Assembly (NCBI RefSeq): GCF_037126465.1
Contig: NC_088201.1
Coordinates: forward strand, 26,582,550-26,646,549
Reading direction: 5' to 3'
From: Ornithodoros turicata
Lineage: Eukaryota; Arthropoda; Arachnida; Ixodida; Argasidae
DNA length: 64,000 nucleotides
Part shown: positions 56,145 through 64,000 of the stretch, piece after piece
Layout of the letters: the number at the start of each line of letters is the position of its first letter
Position numbering within the stretch: the first letter of the stretch is position 1
Made by a program: the position numbers and the translations under genes
The notes under the pieces: model-generated
The model's input: the letters and a program-made list of their open reading frames with translations, nothing else
Told to the model about the DNA's origin: nothing
Databases searched by the model: none

Positions 56145-56308
56145 TGTAGGAAGGAACGCAAAAACCAGGCAATGCCAGCGAATAAGACAGGTTTACTGTG
56201 CGGGTGGGCAGCGCAAAGTCAGCTAAGAACGGAGGCACGCGACAAAGTGCACGCACGCCCACAGTAGTTGTCGCTCTCTTCTAACAGATATAACGCCCTC
56301 TGCTAACA
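56145..56308 (-). repeat. Copia 5' LTR
   Basis: 164 bp. In the minus-strand sense it ends next to the primer-binding-like site. Compared with the other LTR, it carries six extra bases (near 56200). Confidence 0.88.
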
Positions 56309-59065
56309 GAAGCCATCCTGTGAGTAGAAGGAATGTGAGGGACACCGAAGCTTTGAGGGAATGTAATATGATACGAGTCCAATAGATCTGAGGGTGAGGA
56401 AAAGTGAGACCATCCTGTGAGTCGAAGGAATGTTAGGGGCACTGAAGCTTTGAGGGGATGTGATGCGAGACCAATACATGTGACGGTTACGAGCAGTGGG
56501 CCATCCTGTGAGTGGAAGGAATGTGAGGGGATGTGATGTGAGACCAATACATGTGAGGGTGACGAGCAGTGATGCCAACAGTTGAAGGAATGTGAGGAAC
56601 ACCGAACCTTCGAGGGGATGTGATATGATGCGAGTCCCATACCTTTGAGGGTGAAGAGCGGTAAGGCAATCCTGTCAGTCGAAGGAATGTCCGGGGCGCT
56701 GAAGCTTTGAGGGGATGCAATGTCAGACCAATACATGTGAGGGTGACGAGCAGTGGGTCATCCTGTGAGTGGAAGAAACGTTAGGGGCACTGAAGCTTTG
56801 AGGGGATGCGATGTGAGACCAATACATGTGAGGGTCACGAGCAGTGAGGTCATCCTGCGAGTCGAAGGAATGTGAGGGACAGTGAAGCTTTGAAGGAATT
56901 TGATGAGACCAATACATGTGAGAGTCACGAGCAGTGATGGCAACAGTCGCAGGAATGTGAGGGGCACTGAGGCTTTGAGGGGATATGATATGATGCGCGT
57001 CTCATACCGGATTGAAGAGCAGTGAGGCCACCCTGTGAGTCGAAGGAATGTTAGGAGCACCGAAGCTTTCAGGCGATGCGATGTGAGACCAATACATGTG
57101 AGGGTGATGAGCAGTGATGCCAACAGTCGAAGGAATGTGAGAGACACTGAAGATTTGAGGCGATGTGATATGATGCGAGTCCAATACATTTGAGGGTGAC
57201 GAGCAGTGGATAATTCTGTGAGTGGAAGGAATGTGAGCGGATGTGATGTGAGACTAATACATATGAAAGAGTATAGCATTGAAGCCATCCTGTGAGTCGA
57301 AGGAATGTGAAGGACACGGAAGCTTTGAGGGGATGTGATATGATGTGAGTCCAATACATTTGAGGGTGAAGAGCAGTGAGGCTATCCTATGAGTCGAAGG
57401 AATGTGAGGGGCACCGAAGCTTTCAAGGGATGTGATATGATGCGAGTCTAATACATGTGAGGGTGATGTACAGTGAGGCCATCGTGTGAGGAGAAGGAAA
57501 GTGAGGGGCACTGAAGCTTTGAGGGGATGTGATGTGAGACCAATACATGTGACGGTTACGAGCAGTGGGCCATCTTGTGAGTGGAAGGAATGTGAGGGGA
57601 TGTGATGTGACACCAATACATGTGAGGGAGAAGAGCATTGAAGCCATCCTGTGAGTCGAAGGAATGTGAGGGACGCTGAAGCTTTGAGGGAATTTTATGT
57701 GAGACCAATACATGTGAGGGTGAAGAGCAGTGGTGCCAACAGTCGAACGAATGTGAGGGACACCGAACCTTTGATGCGAGTCCCATGCCTTTGAGGGTGA
57801 AAAGCAGTGAGGCCATCCTATGAGTCGAAGGAATGCGATGGGCACTGAAGCTTTGAGGGGATGTGATATGATGCGACTCCAATACATGTGAGGATGACGA
57901 GCAGTGGGTAATCCTGTGACTGGAAGGAATGTGAGGGACACTGAAGCTTTTAGGGGATGTGATATGATGGGAGCCCAATGCATTTGAGGGTGAAGAGCAG
58001 TGAGGCCATTCTGTGAGTTGAAGGAATGTGAGGGGTACCGAGGCTTTAAAGGGATGTGATATGATGTGAGTCCAATACATTTGAGAATGAAGAGCAGTGC
58101 AGCCATCCTGTGAGTCGAAGGAAGGTGAGGGACACTGAAGCTTTTTGGGGATGTGATATGATGAGAGTCCAGTACATGTGACGATGACGAACAATGGGTC
58201 AATTGTGAGTGGAAGGTATGTCAGGGGATGTGATGTGAGACAAATACATGTGAGGGAGTAGAGCAGTGAAGCCACCCTGTGAGTCCAAGGAATGTTAGGG
58301 GCACTGAAGCTTACAGGGGATGCGATGTGAGACCAATACATGTGAGGGTGACGAGCAGTGAGGTCATCCTGTGAGTCGAAGGAATGTGAGGGACACTGAA
58401 GCTTTGAGGAAATTTGATGAGACCAATACATGTGAGGGTCACGAGCAGTGATGCTAACAGTCGCAGGAATGTGAGGGGCACTGAGGCTTTGAGGGGATAT
58501 GATATGATGCGAGTTTCATACCAGGTTGAAGAGGAGTGATGCCACCCTGTGAGTCGAAGGAATGTTAGGAGCACCGAAGCTTTCAGGCAATGCGATGTGA
58601 GACCAATACATGTGAGGATAATGAGTAGTGATGCCAACAGTCGAAGGAATGTGAGAGACACTGAAGATTTGAGGCGATATGATGTAATGCGACTCCAATA
58701 CATTTGAGGGTGAATGGCAGTGAGCCATTCTATGAGTTTAAGGAATGTGAGGGACGCTGAATCTTTGAAGGGATGTGATATGGTGCAAGTCCAATGCATT
58801 TGATGGTGAAGAGTAGTGAGGGCATCCTGTGAGTGGAAGGAATGTGAGGGGATGCGATGTGAGACCAATACATGTGAGGGAGAAGAGCACTGAAGCCATC
58901 CTGTGAGTCGAACGAATGTTAGGGACACTGAAGCTTGGAGGGGTCGTGATATGATGCGAGTCCAATACAGTTGAGGATGAAGGGCAGTGAGGCCATCCTG
59001 TGAGTCGAAGGAACATGAGGGGCACCGAAGTTTCCAGGGAATGCGATGTGAGACCAATACATGTA

Positions 59066-59237
59066 CAGTGAACCCTCTTTATTATGACCATGGTTGTTCC
59101 CGAAAAATTTGGTCATAATGCGGAATTGTCATATTAACGGGGGGGATTGCAGATGTTTCACTGCATTGTTCCCCAGGAGTATGGTCGTAAAGCGCGTATG
59201 TCAGATTATCGGGGGTCCTATTAACGAGGGTTCACTG
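59066..59237. mobile_element. Pogo-type MITE in the satellite, copy 1
   Basis: 172 bp with perfect CAGTGAACCCTC/GAGGGTTCACTG ends and TA on both sides (59064-59065 and 59238-59239). TA targets and this terminus are typical of pogo/Tigger-type elements. Inserted in a satellite monomer. A second copy lies exactly 975 bp downstream. Confidence 0.8.
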
Positions 59238-60040
59238 TAGGGGTGATGAGCAGTGATTCCAACAGTCGAAGGAATGTGAGAGACACTGAAGCTTTGAGAG
59301 GATGTGATATGATGCGAGTCCAATACATTTGAGGGTGACGAGCAGTGGATAATTCTGTGAGTGGAAGGAATGTGAGCGGATGTGATGTGAGACTAATACA
59401 TATGAAAGAGTATAGCATTGAAGCCATCCTGTGAGTCGAAGGAATGTGAGGGGCACTGAGGCTTTGAGGGGATATGATATGATGCGAGTCTCATACCAGG
59501 TTGAAGAGCAGTGATGCCACCCTGTGAGTCGAAGGAATGTTAGGAGCACCGAAGCTTTCAGGCAATGCGATGTGAGACCAATACATGTGAGGATAATGAG
59601 TAGTGATGCCAACAGTCGAAGGAATGTGAGAGACACTGAAGATTTGAGGCGATGTGATGTAATGCGACTCCAATACATTTGAGGGTGAATGGCAGTGAGC
59701 CATTCTGTGAGTTTAAGGAATGTGAGGGACGCTGAATCTTTGAAGGGATGTGATATGGTGCAAGTCCAATGCATTTGATGGTGAAGAGCAGTGAGGGCAT
59801 CCTGTGAGTGGAAGGAATGTGAGGGGATGCGATGTGAGACCAATACATGTGAGGGAGAAGAGCACTGAAGCCATCCTGTGAGTCGAACGAATGTGAGGGA
59901 CACTGAAGCTTTGAGGGGTCGTGATATGATGCGAGTCCAATACAGTTGAGGATGAAGGGCAGTGAGGCCATCCTGTGAGTCGAAGGAACATGAGGGGCAC
60001 CGAAGTTTCCAGGGAATGCGATGTGAGACCAATACATGTA

Positions 60041-60212
60041 CAGTGAACCCTCTTTATTATGACCATGGTCGTTCCCGAAAAATTTGGTCATAATGCGGAA
60101 TTGTCATATTAACGGGGGGGATTGCAGATGTTTCACTGCATTGTTCCCCAGGAGTATGGTCGTAAAGCGCGTATGTCAGATTATCGGGGGTCATATTAAC
60201 GAGGGTTCACTG
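60041..60212. mobile_element. Pogo-type MITE in the satellite, copy 2
   Basis: Identical to 59066-59237 except for about two bases, with the same flanking satellite. It arose by segmental duplication of the array rather than by a second insertion. Confidence 0.8.
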
Positions 60213-60339
60213 TAGGGGTGATGAGCAGTGATTCCAACAGTCGAAGGAATGTGAGAGACACTGAAGCTTTGAGAGGATGTGATATGATGCGAGTCCAATA
60301 CATTTGAGGGTGAATGGCAGTGAGGCCATTCTGTGAGTT

Positions 60340-61080
60340 GAAGGAATGTGAGGGACACTGAATCTTTGAAGGGATGTGATACGGTGCGAGTCCAATGCAT
60401 TTGAGGGTGGAGAGCAGTGAGAGCATCCTGTGAGTGGAAGGAATGTGAGGGGATGCGATGTGAGACCAATACATGTGAGGGAGAAGAGCAGTGAAGCCAT
60501 CCTGTGAGTCGAAGGAATGTGGGGGACACTGAAGCTTTGAGAAGACGTGATATGATGCGAGTCCAATACGTTTGAGGATGAAGGGCAGTGAAGCCATCTT
60601 GCGAGTCGAAGGAACATGAGGGGCACCGAAGCTTCCAGGGGATGTGATGTGAGACCAATACATATGAGGGAGAAGAGCAGTGAAGCCATCCTGTGGGTCG
60701 AAGGAATGTGAGGGACACTGAATCTTTGAAGGGATGTGATACGGTGCGAGTCCAATGCATTTGAGGGTGGAGAGCAGTGAGAGCATCCTGTGAGTGGAAG
60801 GAATGTGAGGGGATGCGATGTGAGACCAATACATGTGAGGGAGAAGAGCAGTGAAGCCATCCTGTGAGTCGAAGGAATGTGGGGGACACTGAAGCTTTGA
60901 GAAGACGTGATATGATGCGAGTCCAATACGTTTGAGGATGAAGGGCAGTGAAGCCATCTTGCGAGTCGAAGGAACATGAGGGGCACCGAAGCTTCCAGGG
61001 GATGTGATGTGAGACCAATACATATGAGGGAGAAGAGCAGTGAAGCCATCCTGTGGGTCGAAGGAATGTGAGGGACACTG
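60340..61080. repeat. Perfect 360-bp tandem duplication within the satellite
   Basis: 60361-60720 and 60721-61080 are identical at every base I compared line by line; identity extends back to about 60340. The unit spans about four monomers. It gives two identical 120-residue blocks in the minus-strand spurious frames. Confidence 0.85.
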
Positions 61081-62276
61081 AAGCTTTGAGGGGATGTGAT
61101 ATGATGCGAGTTCAATAAATATGAGAGTGAAGAGCAGCAGTAAGTCGAAGGAATGTGAGGGGCACTGAAGCTTTGAGGGGATATGATACGATGCGAGCCC
61201 CATATCTTTGAATGTGAAGAGCAGTGAGGCCATCCTGCGAGTCGGAGGAATGTTAAGGGCACTGGAGCTTTGAGTCGATGCGATCTGAGACCAATGCATG
61301 TGAGGGTGACGAGCTGTGGGGCCATCCTGCGAGCCGAAGGAATGTGAAGGGCACTGAAGCTTTGAGGGAATGTGGTGTGAGACCAATACATGTGAAGGTG
61401 AAGAGCAGCGAGGCTATATTGTAAGTGGAAGGAATGTGAGGGGCACTGAAGCTTTGAGGGGATGTGATGTGAGACCAATACATGTGAGGGTGACGAGTGA
61501 GGCCATCCTGTGAGTCGAAGGAATGTGAGGGACACTGAAGCTTCGAGGGGATGTGATGTGAGATCAATACATGTGAGGGTCACAGCAGCGAGGTCATCTT
61601 GTGAGTCGAAGGAATTTGAAAGGCACTGAAGCTTTGAGGGGACGTGATATGATGCAGGGGGAATACATTTGAGCGTGAGGAGCAGTGAGGCCATCCAGTG
61701 AGTCGAAGAAATGTGAGGGGCACAGAAGCGTTGAGGGGATGTGATATGATGCGAATCTAATACATGTGAGGGTGATGTAAAGTGAGGCCATCGTGTGAGG
61801 AGAAGGAAAGTGAGGGGCACTGAAGGAAATGTGATTTGATGCGAGTCGAATAGGGTGAGGAGCAGTGAGGCCATCCTGTGAGTCGAAGGAATGTGAGGGG
61901 CACGGAAGCGTTGAGAGGATGTGGTGGAGACCAATACATGTGAGGGTGCCGAACAGTGAGGCTATCCTGCGAGGAGAAGGAATGTGAGAGGCATTGAAGC
62001 TTTGAGGGGATGTGATGCGAGTGGAATACATTTGAGAAGGAGGAGCGGTGAGGCCATCCTGTGAGTCGAAGGAATGTGAGGAGCAGTGACGCCATGAGAG
62101 GTTACGAGGTAATGAGTTGAAGGGCTGGGAGTGAGGCAGCTTAAGAAGGGCTTTGAAAGTGGGGGTGTAAGAGGCTCCTCATGGCGACATTCGAGAGCCA
62201 ATGAAAGGTTTCGTGTATGAGGTGAAGTGAACCGAGTTGCTTGAAAGGTAAGTTTCGTGAGGCGAATGTGTGTGGT

Positions 62277-62672
62277 AGAGCACTGCACGGGCTCCGGCTT
62301 ACGCGAAAGCCCGAGCCCGGCTTGGACGGGGGCGGATCAGGTAAACCCTTCTTTATGCTGGCCTGGGCTGGGCTTGGGTTTGACCATTATGTGCTCAGGC
62401 CGGGTCGTGGCCCGTGCATTGAAGGGCCCAGGAGCATGTTTTACCCCACTGTTAGTTAACCACGGTTGACTTTTACAGCCCGTTGCACTGTGTTGGGCTG
62501 GGTAGCCTATAAATTTCTCCGGCTCGAGCTGTGCCTGTGCCGGGAAGCCTAGAAATTCTCCTGGCTTGGGCCGGGCCCGGGCCAGGTATGGAGCCGTCGG
62601 GCTGTGCTCGGGCGGGTAAATCAAAGGAAGGCCGGGCCTGGGCCTAAGAATACGGCCCGTGCAGTGCTCTAG
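62277..62672. mobile_element. GC-rich GCACTGCACGGGC element, copy 2
   Basis: The ends AGAGCACTGCACGGGC and GCCCGTGCAGTGCTCT are perfect inverted repeats. The interior is full of GGCCGGGCC words and has no gene. No clean target duplication is visible (GTGTGG on the left, GTGTGT on the right). It begins about 180 bp after the satellite ends. Confidence 0.7.
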
Positions 62673-62812
62673 TGTGTGAAGTCGCACTGAAACGGTGAGT
62701 GCAAGTATCCGATTTTATGTGTGCTTTCTCTGCCGGTGTGATCCGAGTGAAAACTTCATATGTGCGAATAAACATTGAAGGCTTTGCACAGCGATGCGGT
62801 AGCGTGGTACGG

Positions 62813-63545
62813 TGCTCATAGAGCACCCAGATCTGGCCACTCTGCCCCATAGCAGTGTGACGACACTATTAAAAACAGTCACTCGTTTGGAAATGTGCAC
62901 GAAAGAAGAGAAACGTGCTGTCATAATACTTCTCTCCGCTGAAGATATGAAACCACTAGAAATTTTCCGTCGGATGACAAGGCAGTACGGTTCACCATGA
63001 TGCATGAGAGGCAGCGTACGAGTGGGCTAACAAGTTAAAGAATTTCTTAAAGTAGTACGGCGGACGTCCGCAGTCCAGACTAGGTGCACGGAATCATTAA
63101 TCAGGAGAATATTTGTGTCACTGAGGGGATTATATATGTGCGAATTACCGTGGTAGAAATCTCCAACATGCATCAGATGAGCGTTGGCTCGGCCTACATC
63201 ATTCATCATTCGTGAGGAGCTAAGTATCGGAAGGTGTCCGCAAGATGGGTACCCGCCAAGTGACACCCAAACTGCGAGAACGGCGAGTGGACGCTTGTGA
63301 GGAGTCGCTACGGTGTTACGAGCCCGAAGGAGATCATCATGGGTTCATCATTAGCCGTCACAGGCAATGCGGTCAAGCGAAGAATGGCAAAGAATGGCAT
63401 GACTCCCCGTCACCGTGACTAAAGAAATTTCGGACGTGACCGCCGGCTGGGATACTGATGCTCACTTTGTCCTGAGATCATCAGGGCACCATACTTGAGC
63501 CCTACTCAGATTCATTTGCAGTTTTCATTGGAATTACCCTCGTAC
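62813..63545 (+). pseudogene. Mariner transposase relic
   Basis: The plus-strand frame gives CTKEEKRAVIILLSAEDMKP and EIFRRMTRQYG, the mariner helix-turn-helix start. Further along, in shifting frames, are VSARWVPAK, LRERRVDACEESLRCYEPEG, FIISRH, KKFRT and LMLTL..DHQGTILEPYSD-like blocks. These match the order of a mariner (mos1-like) transposase. Many stops and frameshifts; dead. Confidence 0.75.
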
Positions 63546-63639
63546 TGTGGCCATGATACGCTGAGCGCCCGCGAAAGAACGAAGCTACCTGCTTCAACTA
63601 AACTAGTTGAAATAAACTTCCTAATTCTACTGGGTTATA

Positions 63640-64000
63640 ATTAGGGTCCCTCGTTTTCGGCGGTTATATTTTCGAAATTCGGCGTGAAAAAGTTGAATTT
63701 TCGGGAAACCAAGAAACGTTTTTAATTTTCGAAAATTTGGATTATGGCTGACATGGCGACAATAGTCGAAAAAAAATGGGGGGGGGGGCAGCTATACTTT
63801 CTCACACCGCGATACACACCTCGAAATTGATTCTGTTGTTTCAGATTGTCATGTACATACGGGGGGAGGGGGGGGGGGGGGCTCGCCGCACCACATTGTT
63901 TTCCACATCGTTACCTAACCCTGATTTCCTGACGAGACACAATGTCCTTAGATTGTCACAAAGCAGCCAATGGCAATGCTTATTATACTGAAGGTTCCTT
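63640..64000. other. End of window: TAGGGT-type terminus and G-runs
   Basis: TAGGGTCCCTCGTTTTCGGC at 63642 resembles the terminus of the hAT element at 2486, so another member of that family may start here and run past the window. G-runs lie at 63777-63788 and 63861-63880. No gene is recognised. Confidence 0.4.

Larger units (their letters stand above)
50004..56308 (-). mobile_element. Ty1/copia LTR retrotransposon, inactive
   Basis: It is bounded by LTRs 50004-50161 and 56145-56308 (TG..CA ends on the plus strand: TGTAGGAAGG..TGCTAACA). A perfect 5-bp duplication GAAGC lies at 49999-50003 and 56309-56313, within a satellite monomer (AGTGAA/GCCATCC). On the minus strand the order is gag, protease, integrase, reverse transcriptase, RNase H, which is the copia order. 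A polypurine tract (plus-strand C-run at 50162-50172) precedes the 3' LTR, and a GGTTATGATACAG primer-binding-like site follows the 5' LTR. The LTRs differ by about five substitutions and a 6-bp indel. A LINE interrupts gag. Several frameshifts and an in-frame stop kill the rest. Confidence 0.92.
47400..62095. repeat. Tandem satellite array, monomer ~92-97 bp
   Basis: About 8.1 kb of satellite in total, interrupted by the copia element at 50004-56308 and a small LINE fragment at 49540. The typical monomer contains GCCATCCTGTGAGTCGAAGG, AATGTGAGGGGCACTGAAGC and TTTGAGGGGATGTGAT. It then has either ATGATGCGAGTCCAATACAT or GTGAGACCAATACATGTGAG, and ends AGAGCAGTGA. Two monomer types of about 97 and 92 bp, plus shortened ones (GATGCCAACAGTCGAAGG), are mixed. 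A typical monomer has no TTA, CTA or TCA, so no minus-strand stop in any frame. This explains the minus-strand ORFs of up to 575 codons. These are not annotated as genes. Confidence 0.9.

Noticed and set aside
60207..61934. A 575-codon minus-strand ORF and other long ORFs in 47.6-62.1 kb
   Set aside because: They are reading frames through a tandem satellite that lacks minus-strand stop triplets. The same repeats are open in other frames too, and no domain is present.
47400..62095. CRISPR array
   Set aside because: The repeats are contiguous, diverged and lack spacers. The sequence is animal nuclear DNA.

Overview
The window is a stretch of animal nuclear DNA, almost certainly from a tick (Acari, Ixodida). 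The reasons are a vertebrate/arthropod-like gene set split into many small exons with GT..AG introns, several copies of a tRNA-derived SINE that resembles the tick SINE Ruka (from memory), a luciferase-like acyl-CoA synthetase gene of a kind common in arthropods, and a dense mix of hAT, mariner, MULE, pogo-type, copia and LINE sequences. No rRNA, CRISPR array or bacterial operon is seen. I cannot name the species.

Four host genes can be assembled exon by exon with consistent reading phase. (1) TMEM231, plus strand, six exons from 8036 to 11429, complete: a ciliary transition-zone membrane protein. (2) Dysbindin (DTNBP1), minus strand, eight or nine exons from 25642 down to 17115 or 14563, complete, with two possible C-termini: a coiled-coil subunit of BLOC-1. 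(3) A small secreted cysteine-containing protein of unrecognised family, plus strand, six exons from 26878 to 30690, followed by an AATAAA signal at 30719. (4) An AMP-forming acyl-CoA synthetase of the 4-coumarate-CoA ligase/firefly luciferase type, plus strand, eight exons from 31271 to 47386. Its last ~130 codons lie beyond the window or are lost. TMEM231 and dysbindin converge; dysbindin and the secreted protein diverge.

Region by region: 1-8 kb holds no convincing host gene, but has a 723-bp hAT element with an 8-bp target duplication, two arrays of one 17-bp minisatellite, a decayed MULE transposase and a small hAT-type MITE. 8-31 kb is the cluster of three compact genes, with introns full of SINEs and MITEs. 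31-47 kb is the acyl-CoA synthetase, whose introns carry a 1.04-kb hAT element, foldback elements, a GTTGGCC-rich repeat block and a 1.3-kb element with ~500-bp inverted arms. 47.4-62.1 kb is one tandem satellite (monomer about 92-97 bp) starting a few bases after the last visible exon. It is split by a 6.3-kb copia retrotransposon which itself contains a truncated LINE. 62.2-64 kb holds a GC-rich MITE, a mariner transposase relic and the end of a TAGGGT-type element.

No single new 'system' is evident. The most unusual structures are the satellite (no stop triplet on its minus strand, so long spurious ORFs run through it; very recent internal duplications), the large foldback element, the alternative dysbindin ends and the unrecognised secreted protein. 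All gene models come from reading splice sites and protein similarity by eye; none has been tested against transcripts or databases.
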